The position numbers and the translations under genes are program-made. Positions 13,201 to 26,463 of a DNA stretch of 64,000 nt are shown one piece after another. Source of the stretch: Thamnaconus septentrionalis (taxonomy: Eukaryota > Chordata > Actinopteri > Tetraodontiformes > Monacanthidae); NCBI GenBank assembly GCA_009823395.1, contig CM020501.1, positions 18,955,861-19,019,860 of the forward strand, read 5' to 3'. Under the pieces are notes generated by a model that had not been told where the DNA came from, did no database searches, and worked only from the letters and a program-made list of their open reading frames with translations. The first letter of the stretch is position 1; every line of letters starts with the position of its first letter.

Positions 13201-13368
13201 AGCAGAGTGAAGATGAAGTCTATGATGAGGAAACGGTAAAGCTCCTGGCCGACAAAACTCTCCCAGCACTGGATGGGATGGCGCAGTGAGACAGCCAAGA
13301 GGTTGTTAGCACCGGGCAGCACCACACTACATGGCAGCATTCACTGAGAATTCATCTAGACTGAGTGG

Positions 13369-13423
<55 letters not shown>

Positions 13424-16400
13424 CGTGTCTCACCGTCAGCCCGATGTCTTCAGGCTTAGCAGCCACCCGTCCCAGCCAGTGGTAGCACAGAACTCCCAGC
13501 AGGAAAACCTTCAGGATCAAGTTCCTAAAGAAGCACAAGGAACAAAAACATGTTACGCATTCTGGTAAAAAGAAAAACAAACTCAGACCTTCACGGTTGC
13601 TGTCCGCTACCTGCTGATGGCCACAAACGTGCGGACGGAGGGTGAATGGTAGTCCTCCATCCAGGAGGCCAGGTTGAAGAGGCTGGGCAGCAGCAGGTTG
13701 ATGAGAGACACCACCACAGGGAGAGACAGCAGGCTGGCCTCGTGCAGCGGAAGGTTCGAGTTGGTGGCGCCTCGGCTTCTCTGTCGAAGGTCCTGTTTGG
13801 GACAGGGAGGAAAATGTTTGAATAAATAAATTGACAACGTCAAATGAAAAGGCTATTTATTGAAATGGCTGGTTCTGGTAGCATCTAATAAGGTCCAGTG
13901 TGTAATATTTGGCTTGATCAATGATTTGTATATTGGTAAAAGCTTAACATACTGGCCATAAATACATTAACAAAAGTGTATACTCGCAGTACAATAAAAG
14001 TCACTTGGTTTTCCTACCCTAAGAATGGTTCTCATATATATGTATATACATAAGATTATACATCTATCAATAAGGGTCTTGCTCCCAGTTAGCTGCCATC
14101 TTGCACCTCCACATTTCTAAGGAAGCCTGGTGTGGACAATCCAGCCTGCCTAACAGCACGTTTCATACTTAGGATGACTGCTGGCATCTTGAGATAAACC
14201 AGCAAAGAAGAAGGTGGACGAGATATCCAAGGGATCGGGAGAGGGAGGAGTGAAAGACGTTGTAATGTAAAATATAACCACTTGATGTCGCTGTTTCTTC
14301 TTCACGGTTAACATTTGACACAGCTGCTGCATCTTTTCCACACCCTTTGGAAGCTTTCAACAAACCTTTCCAAACAACCATTGGGGCCAGTTTGCATTCT
14401 CATTTTTCCCCCTTTCTTGCTAAGCACATTAATCCAACCACAAAAAATACAAAAAATAACACTGAATACAAGAAGAATGTGAACTCTGACACGAGCTCTC
14501 CTTACCTTGTGCATGTAGTCAGAGAAGAAGTACACGGCGGACACACAGCCGATGGTGCTGGATATGCAGATGGTCCAGGCCAGGCCGTGGACCATCAGCT
14601 TGTACAGCTGCTGGCTCCAAGTGTTCTTCACGTGCTTATGATTCACCTCCGCCAAGAGCTCCTGGGCAGAGACGGAGGGAGAGAATGAGTGTGACGCTCA
14701 GCGTGAAGAACGTGCAATGATGGAGATAAGAAGGAGTGAGACAAAGTAGGATGGAGTTTATCGGAAGGAAGCGGGTCTAGAAGATAGATGGATGGATAGA
14801 TGGATGGTGTGTGTGTAGGTGTAGCTCTACACACCTTGAGCTGTGTGCAGATATTCTCCGACATGAGTCTAACGGAGGCTTTCTTGATGACCTTGAAGTC
14901 CCACGAGCAGAAGGCCTTCATGGCCAGGATGCTGTGAGACTTGTCGATGCGGAAGCTCTGGCCGAACGACTTGGACATGCTGTTGGAACACAAGTGGCGC
15001 ACAGACGTCACTCGGTGATGACACGACGGGCATTATGACCCGGTGGGTGGCCATCGCTGCTAAAGATCCACACCTGTACACCAAGGTGATGCACGTGATG
15101 AAGAAAGCCCCTTGGATGGTGAAGAAGTAGGCCAGCGGCATCTTGTAGGACTGCTGCGGCGACGCGCAGGCCGGCCCGCTGGAGTTGGACACCGAGGCGT
15201 TTCCGCCGGCGGCGGCCTCGCAGCTCTTGCTGAGCGAGTAGTTGCTGTAGTAGCCGTAGTACATCACCGTATCTGAGAAGTAGCCCTGTGGTGTGACAGC
15301 AAAGAGGCCGCGGCTTACGTTTGAGTTAAAAAATTGGAGGAGAAACGAACAGGATCAAAAACATCTCCAGTTTTCCTGAGGAGGCTTTTCTGCATCAACT
15401 GGAGGTTTTAAATCCAAACAGCAAAACCACCACAGTCCCAAAACTTTTTGCCACATCATAAATTTGCACTTGAAGCTACGCAGAGTTACGCGGAGTATTT
15501 TTTTTTTTTTTTTAGTAAAATGCTGATATTTGTACATACTTGCAAAAAATGCATACAAATTGGCAATTATTTTGATAAAAATCAATCAACAGCATTTCAA
15601 ATACTGAAATTATATGTTATAGTTATAAATGCAGCAGGTAAAATGAACTTTAAAAAAAAAAAAAAAAATACTAATCTCCCATCATTAAACTGACACAGAG
15701 TGCTAAAGCAGTAATGCAGCGCCTTACCGCTCCACTGAGAAGCTCCAGTCCGTAAAAGGGCAGTCTGACAGCAGGGGGCGCTGGAGGGTGCAGGGCCTGA
15801 GGTACCACTAGGAAGGCCGCCGTGACCGTGAACAGGAAGACGTTGAAGCAGAGCAGCGTTTTCAGGAACTGGAAGTAGGAGAGGACGCCAGAGCCAAAGC
15901 GCCCACTCACCATCTTGAGCGCCACCTGCCACAGCTGCAGGGAGTGCAGGAAGGAGAGCCAGCTGTACCAAGCCTGTCTGGCAGCCTGAAGGGCGGAACA
16001 AAACAGGAGCAAATGATCACTTGTGTTGTGCAGCAGGTCATCCGAAAACACAGAAACTGTTTCACCACGACTTGCAGCACAGCCGTGAAACTCCAGGTGA
16101 CGTCGTCACATGTGTTTGTTGTTTAGCTTTTAAAAGGCTGAAGACTCTGAGTCACGCTCTAGGTTTTAAACAGTTGGGCAAGTGTGACTACACCAGCTCG
16201 ATATAACAACTGACTACTCAGTGCGTACTGACTTCCTCTTGGGCCCGAGAACAGCAGCAGGTGGTGTTTGCTATCTTGTGTTTCTATCTGTGTCCCCTTG
16301 GGAGTCGTTGTCCTCACAGAGAGAATCAAACAACTGTCGAGGTCAGGGGTCACTGACACAGTGCCCTCGGGGCACCAGGTAGCTTGCTTGATTGTTCTTA

Positions 16401-19400
16401 GAACAGCACAACTCGTTGAGCTGATTCTAAAATTTAAATGTATCCAACCTTGTTAAATCATTGTTGATAATTATTGAGAACTCATTAATGGGATAATTTA
16501 GCTCTTTATTTAAATGACTCTTAAAACACTGAAAAGATGGATGAAACACAGCTATTTTCTTACTTACCTACTATTAATATAATTTCTTCATGCCTGGTCT
16601 AGACTGATAAACGCCAAGGAAACACAGCAAAACAGGCCGTGTACTAATCGTAGTTGTTATTTCGTACTCTATTCTCTCAAGACCCTTGACAACAGAGGGA
16701 ATGTGAAGATCAAGTAGAAGTCTAAAAGCACAGAGGAAGGCGACCACAACTGAGCAAAAACTAGGAGACTGGCTGAGAAAAAAGGAAGAAAACATTTTGC
16801 TGTGGCTAGTTAAAACCAGGAACCTACACAGCTATTCTGTGGTCAATATTTGAAAGGTCAGGAATGGTTTAAACGCTTAAAATGAAATGGAAGTGATTTA
16901 TGTGAGGGGGAATTACGCTTCTTATCAGATAACACTGCTGGCCCAGCCCTTAAACTTCCTGTTTGCTGTGAGCTGTGTGCAATACTCACAATAATGACGT
17001 TTAGTTTGAGCCAACTGCAGCAGGGGATCTTGCCACTGGAGGGCGTGTGCGTCTCCTTCTGTGTGGCCGACCTCCTGCGGACACAGCGGACACTCTCAAG
17101 CCTACAGAACAGACTTGGACGGGTCGCCATGACGACAGTGACGGGCGAGCGGCTCTACCTGAGTTCCTTCTTCTCGGCCACACTGAGCGGCATCGCCCTC
17201 AGCATCCGCATCCGGTCGCTCACCGACAGGTTCTGCAGGTTGTTCACCAGACGGTCCCTCTTGGTGGCTGCGACGCACAGGAGGGGACAGCATGAGCCCA
17301 GGCTGCTCTCTGGCTCTCCCTCCTCTTCCTCGTCCCCCTCCCCTTTACTCACCCTCTGCATCGTCGCCGCCCGTCTCGATGCGGTGGCCCCTGATGCTCG
17401 GCCGGCCCGAGCGAGAGAAGTCTTGGATGGAGGGTCGGCTCTGGCGGCGGCGCCGCAGCTTCATGGTCCTGTTGTAATACTGGGAGATGATGGCTCCCCT
17501 GCTGCGACCTGAGAGTGAGGGGGTGGGGGTGGGGGATTATCACACTCTTCATTTAACGCGCTTCACCGGCAAACTCAACTTTAATGCCAGTGATTAAAGA
17601 GAGAAACACTCATCAAAAGTGTTTCCACCCAGTGGTCAGAGAGGGTAAACTGAGCTAGCTTTGGTTTAAAATTAAAGTGGCGGAACAGGGTTGTACTTAA
17701 TTGGAAGTGTAAAGGTCCTTACACACCGGGACCAAATTCGCTAGGCGAATAATAAGTGACGATTATGACGAATTTTTCGGAGGCGAAAAGGTGAACGCTG
17801 GACTTCTGACCAATCAAAATGATGTTGGATGGTCGATGACGTCACATCAACACGTCAGCAATTCTCTCTCGTTCTCTCGCTCTGCAAACGTGGAGCCAGT
17901 TGATGGAGCAATCCTCCAAATTGTCCGACAGACATTTTAAAGTACCGTTAAAATTTCACTGGGTCAAATTTGAGCCCCTGGATCGTCGTGTTGAACTCAC
18001 GGTCTACTCTTATGTTGGCGTAGAAGGCGGTGATTCCTTTTATGCACGTAAAACAAAACTTCTCGGTCGCTGCACTTTAAAAAAAAATCATGTCTTTTAT
18101 TCTTTGGTTTAAATCTGTTCCGAAAAGCTTTCAAAATGATAAGCACATCCAAAGGAAAACAAAAAAATCTTTTATGGCAACAGGAACTTCAATAACATGG
18201 TCAAAAAAACTGTTTGTAACTGCAACTTCTTATCCAAACATTTAGTATCATCCACCTGCGCTGCCGCGTAATCACCTGAGCTATACATCCACCTGACGCA
18301 CACAACACACCCTCTCAAGACTGCTACTAATAATATAATATAATCATTTTTGGCAATACAATAAGCAGAATACACATGTCTACGACAAACTAAGGTACTA
18401 GGCACAAAAGTCATTAATTTAAAAGCTGCAGCACCTCTCTCAAGAACAATATTGGGTCAACCTAAAGACTTCTATTATTTTTCTTTTTCTTTTTTAATCC
18501 AACCATCACCAGGACATCATCACTTGAGGATGTAGTCAATTCCATTGTTTCTCTTTTGGCGCGACAGAAAGAGCCCCAATCTTTATTCGCTTGGTGTATA
18601 TAGAAAAAAAACTGCTGGCGAAACAATTGCATTTTCGTGTGGCCTCGGCTTTTGCCCGGTGTGCAAGGACCTTTAGAGGTAAAGCAGTTGACTTGGCGGC
18701 AAGTCGACAATGAGGCTTGAGCTGGAGATATTGATAAAAATAAGATCAGATAAAAATGAAAATGAAAGTATAAACAATCATCACAAGAGTTCAATGTTTA
18801 CTAGATCACAACTTGTCCGCCTTTCCTGCAGGTTTTCAACAGCACCCCCTGTGTGTGCAGCCCCGGAGGCAGTGTACACACAGCCCAGACCTGGAGACTG
18901 CAGAGTTGCATCGGATGGCGGTCGAAACAACACAGGAGACTACACAATTTGCTGTCACACTGCGGGTCTTGCAATGTCGATGACGCAAGACCGCCTGCCA
19001 AGTCTGCGGAACTACAGACAGAGGACAAACCGCTTCCCTGAGAAAATCAGCTGTGTATTTCTCACATCAGGGCCAGAGAGTTGCAGCAGGACGACTACGA
19101 TGCGGTTAAATGTTGAGGAACCGCTGATCCAACAGAGCAGTGATGCTGTTTTACATCAGTTTCTTCAAGTCAATGCTGAGGAATTTGTGGTTCCAAAAAA
19201 ATCTACAATGTTACTCAACAATCAGAAACAGGATCTATAAACTTGGTGTCTGGGTTTCGATGTGGTTCAAGTAAACAATGTTGAAAGACTTAAATAGCTG
19301 CCAAATTAAAAAAAAGAAGAAAAAAAAAAGAAATTGATACTCTGACCTGCAGCTCATTTACAACAGAGTCATTATAGAAGCTTTTGTTACTGGTGCTAAA

Positions 19401-20806
19401 GTAAGAATATTAATGGATTTGAAAAAGAAAGAAATTAACAAAACAAACCAATCTTTTTTTTTCTATTGAGCAAGTCATAGGACAACAACAACCACATTAG
19501 CAGCAGCACAGGACCAGAGCCGCTCTGTTCCCCCCCATCAGAACTCACCTATGGTGCGACTGGGCATGGAGGAGAGGACCTTCAGGGTGGCCAACGACCA
19601 CTTATCAGCAAGGAGGGGGTCCGTCTGCCTGCCGTCATCCTCCCAGTCCTCGTCCCTCTGCACAGGCCGGTCACCCTCAAACTCGTAGCCGGGACTGGGC
19701 AGGAAGCCCAGAGCATCTGGGACGACAGGAACAGGCAGAACAAAGTGTTTTGACTTGGCGGTAGAGAAAATGTATGGCTCATTTATTCATTAGGAAGCTG
19801 AGAGGAGAGGAAGAGATGGGAGCGGCGTCGCTACCTCGGCTCTCGTCCTCCAGATCTCTCTGCAGGCGCTGCAGCTCCAAGGCCTCCGACTCTTCTTCGT
19901 TCCGAGTCTGCTCTGCGATCAGCTGGCTGAACGATTGGTGGATGCTTTCCTCATCTAGCGGGCTCCTGTGGGGGGAGGGACGGTAGAGTGAGGGCTGGCG
20001 ATCGCAGCACAGAGGAGGCAACAGGCTCAGGGGCCTCTTAGGGGACATGGGGGACCGGGAGGGTTTGAATGGTACAAAGGAAAAAATGGAAACTTTCGCC
20101 AGATATCGCAAAACTGTTTATATTGTGTGGGAGAATTAAGTTACTAAATGAATGTTATGCCACCTTTTCTCCTTTTCTCTTATGTAGGAAACGCCCTAAA
20201 TTGTCCGGCATCGTCCCCTTTTTGCCAACGCCAAAGATGACAAAACTATGCAAATCAACACCGGTAAATAAAAGTCAAACTAAATTTTCTGTCTCCCTCT
20301 CCACACACCACTCCACTGCTGCGTTTCCACTCTGAACACAGACGACCCGGAAGAACATCGACCTCAATGTAAACAGTTTTACGAGATCTCGCTTAAGTAT
20401 GGATTGTTTTCCCCCATCACACTTTGCAAGATCTCGCAAAACTTAATCTTTCAACCATTCCATTTTTTTTTTATGTTCCGTATGTCCAACTCAATAATCA
20501 ACTCAATTGTAGTTTTTTGTTTTGTTTTTGGGAGGGTCACATAGTTTTAGAGAAAGTCAAGAAGGGCCTGCTGGGAGAACTGTGGACGATCTCTATTTGA
20601 AATCTCGAGAGCGATCCTCCCCTCCTTCCCGCCCTCACAGCGTCCCTGTCAAGAAAACGCTGGCTGACCTCGCGGTTCTCGCCAATCCCGTCGACAGGCG
20701 CCGAGAGATAAGAGCGCCGCAGGAGAGAAATAAACAGCGGCGACACTTACTCCAGTCCGGCTTCCATGAGGTTGTGGCTCAGGTCAAAGTTAACGTTGCG
20801 GGCCAT
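10263..20806 (-). CDS. tmc6: Transmembrane channel-like protein 6 (EVER1)
   Basis: TMC6 is an ER multi-pass membrane protein of the TMC/anoctamin fold that works in a complex with TMC8 and CIB1. Twenty coding exons join in phase: 20751-20806 (ATG at 20806), 19835-19965, 19549-19716, 17353-17508, 17159-17267, 16990-17074, 15728-15985, 15074-15285, 14835-14979, 14506-14661, 13611-13792, 13434-13524, 13171-13268, 12724-12819, 12564-12639, 12346-12479, 11223-11399, 11042-11120, 10819-10905 and 10263-10277. The product is 836 residues (human 805). The family signature is intact at residue 584 ([13 protein letters not shown]). [20 protein letters not shown] and [20 protein letters not shown] also match TMC6. 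The last exon encodes only DSSC and the stop, so its splice is the least certain. The gene is divergent from tmc8, as in mammals. Confidence 0.93.
11501..12154. mobile_element. hAT-type transposon remnant with a broken BED zinc-finger N-terminus
   Basis: The element lies in tmc6 intron 16. The left end starts CAGCGGCCCCCAAC and the right end closes GGTTGGGGAACACTA, an inverted match. Flanking octamers are AGCTATAG (11493-11500) and GACTATAG (12155-12162), alike in the last six bases, as expected for an aged 8-bp target duplication. On the minus strand, about 11640-11880 reads as the start of a hAT transposase: [20 protein letters not shown], then degenerate BED-finger residues ending [14 protein letters not shown]. 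The finger's cysteine pair is spoiled and the frame soon ends, so it is not functional. Confidence 0.8.
12943..13103. repeat. Fold-back repeat (about 50-bp imperfect inverted arms)
   Basis: The left arm begins GGCCGGCAGCACTCAAG. The right arm ends CATTTGAGTGCTGCTGGTC. The arms pair over roughly 50 bases with about 80% identity. It lies in tmc6 intron 13 and is probably a short nonautonomous element. Confidence 0.65.
13372..13421. repeat. (GT)25 microsatellite in tmc6 intron 12
   Basis: Dinucleotide run next to the splice donor of the exon ending at 13434. Confidence 0.95.
16344..16596. mobile_element. Short hAT-like nonautonomous element (family with copies at 28.6, 50.4 and 55.4 kb)
   Basis: It begins CAGGGGTCACTGA and ends TTCATGCCTG. 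The stretch CCAACCTTGTTAAATCATTG recurs near 28690, and the right end recurs near 50464 and 55556. It lies in tmc6 intron 6. The flanking octamers match only partly, so the exact target duplication is uncertain. Confidence 0.65.
17710..18675. mobile_element. Nonautonomous DNA transposon with 21-bp terminal inverted repeats
   Basis: Both ends read TAAAGGTCCTT-(A/G)-CACACCGGG inward, 20 of 21 bases identical, 966 bp apart, inside tmc6 intron 3. No recognisable transposase frame was found. The flanking duplication may be just TA, included in the repeats. The superfamily (PIF/Harbinger or Tc1-like) cannot be fixed from this copy alone. Confidence 0.7.
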
Positions 20807-21257
20807 TCTTCTTCCTCCTCCGCCTCCTCCTTCTCTTCGCCCGGCTCGGTCCTCCCTGGGGGGCCGGTTGCAGAGGACTCACACCGTCGCCTGCTTAGAC
20901 CTGCGCTCCACTCCCACCATGGCCTTCACTCTGCTACCTGAGCGAGAGGGAAAGGTTGGAGGAGGAGGAGGAGGAGGAGGAAGAGGCGGGGCAGAACGTA
21001 GCAAGCTAGAGGTGGGTGGGGGTGGAAGAGAGAGAGGGAGAAGAAAAAAATAAAAAAAACTTGACGCCACCTGTTTGGAATTTGAACTCTGCTGTCATGT
21101 CACAGCTCGTCCTAAACACACGTCGTCAAAGAAAAAAACCCACGAGGACGGAAATCTGATTCCGAGTCTAAATCTTTTAATGAGCACACAGCCGAGCTGG
21201 TGGAATTTGTTTTCAGCACCGCCCGGTACGGGTTCCAACATTTAGACGCAACGCTAG

Positions 21258-21610
21258 CTGCGTTTCCATTACCGCTAGAATTGTGCAAAATCGGATTATC
21301 GTAGTAAAAAAACTGGACACACCTGAACTTGGAAACACCTCTCAAATATGGCTAAAAGGTTTTGACACTCATGAGGGGGTTTTTCAGATGTACTGTTAGA
21401 TACAGAGGTACGGAGGTTATGTGACCAGTTCACTTCAAGTGAAAATGGCGCGTTACGTTTGGACGGAGGAGGAGACAGAATATTTTTTACAAGACAACAA
21501 AGAGAAAAATACAACAACCGTTCTTGACCGCAAACAAACAAGAGCAACCATAATTCTCGTCAAATCTCACAGGACGAGATTTGACGAGAATTGCATTCAA
21601 TGGAAACACC
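21258..21610. repeat. MITE-like repeat with GCGTTTCCATT ends and an internal hairpin
   Basis: The left end is CTGCGTTTCCATTA and the right end is CAATGGAAACACCTG, inverted with a few mismatches. Inside, a perfect 17-bp inverted repeat (21552-21568 and 21576-21592, 7-base loop) can form a hairpin. Confidence 0.6.
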
Positions 21611-22243
21611 TGCGTATCGCAATTGCACTTTGTTGAAAGTTTAGAAATATCGCTTTTATTTTTGTGAAAAACAGTAATGGAAGCCATAGTTATACATCCA
21701 GACAAAAGACATTCAAAAAAACCCAAAGGCAACGCAAGCCCCAATTACTGTTCAGACTTCAAAATGCTGATTGCAAGTGACTGGCATCTGACCAGGATAT
21801 TTATAGGAAGTGTTGAAATGCAGCTGGTGCTTTTCATGAAAAAGAAAAGAGGACTTTGTTGCAACCAAAGAGGAAAAGAGGCAGTGTGAAACAATGTCCC
21901 TGAAGGTTCTCAGCCATCAAGGTCAAATTAGAGTAAAAGGGTTACGTTAGGGCAACTGGACCTGTTCTTGCGAACTGTTTTGCCTCTCATCCGAAAGGCT
22001 TCTTCAGTGAGAAAACAACAGCATGGCCGCTGCTAACGCCCCCCCCCCCACCACACAATTGCCAAGACTCTACAATTAGTGAGACACAATCACGAGGGCT
22101 CCATTGTGACGCTGCGTGTGGTCGTGCTGTGTCACCAGTGCACTGAATATTCATGACCGCAGGAGGAACAAGGCTCGGTCAGTGTTTACAGGCGCACCAG
22201 CTGGGACAGTTGTGTCACGCCGTCTGGGGACTGTGGAGGGAGC

Positions 22244-22244
<1 letters not shown>

Positions 22245-22283
<39 letters not shown>
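22245..22283. repeat. (CAG)13 microsatellite, intergenic
   Basis: Pure CAG run upstream of tmc6. The open frames through it are not protein-like, so it is taken as noncoding. Confidence 0.9.
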
Positions 22284-22284
<1 letters not shown>

Positions 22285-24601
22285 TTCCCGTGTGTGTGTT
22301 CTCAAAAAGATGTCAGTTATGTTCTTTTAAATCTTCACTAATCTGGTCTAGTAGCTGGCAGGGAGGTGAATAGTTAAATAAAGCAGCCTTGTTGGTTAAC
22401 ACTGTGGGGCAGACAAACAGTTCAACTAATATACATCTGATTGGCTGTTGGAACAGGTTACCAAGTTTCATGGACACAATCATATATTCACAGATGGATT
22501 TTTGCTTGATTCTTCGGATAATTAGAAGCAATTTATTCATCATTTAATAATCAGGATTTTGCTAAGCTATGAGAAGACTTATTAACAGGTATCCATCACT
22601 GATTTAAATAAAGACCTTCTCACAACACCTCAGCCAATGTGTCTGACTTAGCGCAACTTTATCAACAACCAAATGAACTATTCCAGTTACATAGCACTGG
22701 TGATATATATGGGTCTGGGCCACAAGAACGGCTTTGGGTAATGATAAATGTTCATATCCACTTCCTGTTTTGATGCACCCACTCAGCAGAAAGCCAATGT
22801 TCTCAGAAAGGAAGGACTGTGCATTTAACAACATCCAGTCGAGAAGAAGCAGCTGCTAGTTGCTCAAGACCATCTAGACTGAGCTAAGAGTTAAAGAAAT
22901 TCCTTCCAATTAAATTCCTGCTTACAATTAACTACCGTTGTCTAACATCTGGACCTGGCAGTCTTTGGAGATCCAGATTCCAAGAAGTCAATAAACTAAC
23001 AACGTTTTACTGTGAATCACTGCAGGGGGCTTGTGATGCAGGGTTAGCGTGTATGTAAACCAAGCCCGGGCGTTCACTATGAGCATCGAGTTCCCTGACG
23101 GCTGAAGTTCTGACTGGGAGTCATTTCAGCTTCGATTTTGAAACTGGGTGAAGCTCTAAATGACCCAACAGCTGAAGTATGTCCATCCACCTCCACCAGA
23201 CTCCAGTCTTTCAGGGGCTTTTCCTTTTTTCCAGGGCTTATTGAAGCAACGAACAACACAACCACATCTTTTTCCTGTTCTCTCAAACAAACTCCACTTT
23301 TTACCCATCCACGATCACATCTCGCAGTGTTACGCCCATAATCATAAAATGCATCAAGATATATTTTCTCTCTAAAGTCACAAAAAGTTCCTTTGATTAA
23401 CACCCAAAACAATATTTAGATATTCTTGCAAAGATAAGTCTTGCTATTACACAAAGGCTACAGAGAAAGCAGCGACCTTTATTTACTTTTGTCACAGACT
23501 ATGTTGTTGATACTATGAACAAATCAATTGATCACATTCTCCTCCTGTAGTTGGCACTGTCCCGATCCACTTAAGATGACTTTATAATTTCCGAGCCTCA
23601 CTTCCGCAGCATCAAACAAAGTCAACAGCGCCAACCACTCTGGTCTGAGATGGCAAATCTAAGACGGCAGATCTTACTCTTTTGTTTGTGTGCAAAAGAC
23701 AGCAAATACTAAAAAAAACACTCCTCTGAGACAGGAAATCTTGAAGCTGGAAAAAAAAATCCCAGCACAGCCTGGGAGGCTCAAAGTTCAGCTGGACAAC
23801 TGACAAAAAGGCTGCACAAATAAAGAGACATGACTTGAAGACAATAGAGATGTGAGCTGAGAAGGGGTCAGTTGAAAAACGATTTCCCCTGAAGAAGAAG
23901 TGAAGTGAACAAGCGAAACAAGAAAAGCAGAAGGTAAGCACATCACTTCAGTCTAATGCGGGCATCCTGATGGGTGAGGCAGAGTGGCGGAGGCTGTCAG
24001 CAGATGCCAGGGTGAGGCAGGGGGCAAAAAGGAAGGGAGGGGTGCAGTGGAATCTGTCTACACAGACAGCTTTCAACAACAACAGCATGGGAATCAGTTG
24101 CTCGAGTGCTGAGGAGGAAAAGACAATAGAGGGAGAGGTGGGGTGGATGCAAAAACTCTTTTTTTAAAATAAAGAGATGGTTTAAACCCCTCATGAGACG
24201 TCACACTTGTCCTCAAGAAAGGTTTACTAGTGGAGAAGTACTTCAGCATAGAAGCAAACGAATGTAAAAGCTCGGAGCAGTAAAACAGCTAGTAACAATG
24301 TTGAGGTGGAGCACACACAGAGCGTACACATTCCCCCGGTACAGTCGGCCAAGCATGTAGTTACAGTGTTATCACAGTCTGGGGGCCCACAATAGCTCGT
24401 TTTCCTCCCTCCTCCAACAACAAGATTACAGGTTCACAGTGGGGGTAAAATGAGACGAACTAGAAAATGCATGTCAGAAAAGAGACATTTGCCCCCCACC
24501 ACCACCAGCAAAAAAGTTCATCAAGCTGCGTTCAAGCACCAACGTCTGGCTTCCAAACAAAAAGCTCGTTCACTGAAATCATTCAATGAGCGCGTCATTA
24601 C

Positions 24602-24790
24602 CTTCTGTCGGGCTGTTTCTGCTGAGTAAGCCTCCGTGATGCCAACACCGCGATGCGGCGCAAGTGGGGCTTGTTGTCTTTTCTTGTGAGTTCTTCGGAC
24701 GTCTGTTGTTTGTAGTCGACGAGCTCAAATGTTTGGACGGACGAACGACCCTTGAACGCTGGCGAGCTTTTCGTCGTCCACTCAAAAAAA
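24602..24790 (-). other. Possible noncoding first exon of tmc6
   Basis: On the minus strand a CpG-richer stretch ends in CGACAGAAG followed by the donor-like GTAATG at 24601. It lies 3.8 kb upstream of the tmc6 ATG, within a region that could serve both tmc6 and tmc8. No matching acceptor next to the tmc6 ATG was fixed, so this is a suggestion only. Confidence 0.25.
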
Positions 24791-26463
24791 GAAAGGCGAA
24801 ATCGCTAAAGTTTCGGAGAGGGGGATTCTAGTTTGGAGGTACAGACAAGTGTGACAGGGGGTGGAACTCAGACAGGGGAAAATACACGGTAATGTTACAC
24901 GTCCAAAACTTTGCCGGAGAGACTCAGTGAGCAGGCACCGAAACTTGACAAACTCGTTGAATCGCTTCTCGTCGCCGCTGTCAGTCAAAATACTCTGCCT
25001 CACGCTCACTGGGGGAAAAACCAAATCCAAAGATAAGGGGGGGTGCTAACTTCCGGCGCTTTAGCACAAAACTGAAATGCCGATAGGGAATTAAAGCTAC
25101 AAACCAACCAAACGACACCGTGTACATAAAAAGAAAATACAAGTATGTACAGAACTGACCATATCTACTCGTCAGATGTACATAGTATCGTGAGGCTCTT
25201 CCACACACCCCAGTTAACCGCCTTCGGTGGTTCAGTCCCCTCGCTGCCGGGACGGCGGATGTCTCCACTTTTACAGTGTGAGAGTATGCTAAGCCAGGCT
25301 GGGGGAATGCGCCCCGCCGAGGGGTTTGAGGATTGCGCGACATATAACAAGTTTATATAGCTACTATACATTTAAAGAGATTGGGATATTATAGCGAACA
25401 ACCCGGAGCCCGGTTACGTAAAAACAACATTAAAGCCCTGTCTCACCCCCAGGCCTACCTGGCCACACCCAGCCTCACTAGAAACCTTTGTAGCCTCAGG
25501 GAGGCCCGTTTTGTTAGTCCATTGTAGCTGAAAGTTTAAATGGGGAATTAGACATTTTGACGTTTGCCTGTTGTCATAATCCATATAGTCATATATGTAG
25601 TGCATTCCCTTTAATTATCAATCCTTGTTCTTTTGCAATCCAGCTGTGTAGAGTGCTAAATGGAGTTTCATATTATTCAATAAGTGATGAATGTGCATTA
25701 TACTAAAGGTAAAAGCAAAGGGCAACGACTACGCTCACCCTTCAGTGTTAGTGGTACTGACTGGAAACCTGAGATGTGTTGTGGTGAGTGCAAGTGGGAG
25801 GAAAACGCTATAGTTCTTCATAATCCATTGCAGCCACACGTCAGTTTCAAAATGATGAGACGTCTAGTGCAAATCTCATCAGGCTTGGCTGCTTCTCTTG
25901 ACACTGTGACATGTGACATCGTTTTGAAGCCAAGTTCCCCGAAATTGTACTTGCACAATAGCTAAAATACTAATATTTATTTCAAACAAAATGTTTTTCC
26001 CCTGCGAAAGCGAAAACAATAAAATACATTTACCGTTAGCAAAAAGTTAAATACTATAAAATTTATTATTTTCTTCATTTTAAGTGAAATATTATTTCAC
26101 TTACGGTTAAATTTTTAGCCTTTGAGGCAAACCTCAAATGTTGCTTATGCTCAAGGTGTGCTCGTTTTTATTTGTGCATGCCTTGTTGAGTGCTTATTTG
26201 TGAGGGTTAATTTTGGCGACCCACACAACACTATGTCTTGCACCCTGTCACACGACTTCCTGCATCTGCACCAACAGCCGGAAAGTGCGCCAGTTGTTCA
26301 GGAGATTCGCCTCAACGACTGTGGGCCGACAGATTGCGGAAGTGGCGTTTTTCCTGTTGCCCTCTTGTAGTTCTTCAGATGCAGTTTTCTTTGGAATCTT
26401 GAGCCTGTACACGAAGAGAGACGTGTGGTTTTTGCTATTGAGCGGGGACTACACAAAGAAAAA

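Larger units (their letters stand above)
20807..26463. other. Divergent intergenic region between tmc6 and tmc8
   Basis: No coding exon was recognised in these 5.7 kb. Contents include a GC-rich, GGAGGA-rich stretch right upstream of the tmc6 ATG (20807-21040), a short repeat with a hairpin (21258-21610), a fish dispersed repeat at about 21960-22020, (CAG)13 at 22245-22283, and a CpG-richer block at about 24560-25350 that may hold promoters. Frames here have no protein-like conservation that I recognise. Confidence 0.6.

Noticed and set aside
17900..18112. 70-codon frame inside the 17710-18675 element
   Set aside because: No transposase motif and no similarity recognised. Too short to call.
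24579..25371. Overlapping open frames in the CpG-richer block upstream of tmc6
   Set aside because: They lie on both strands in several frames with no family resemblance. More likely promoter or untranslated sequence.
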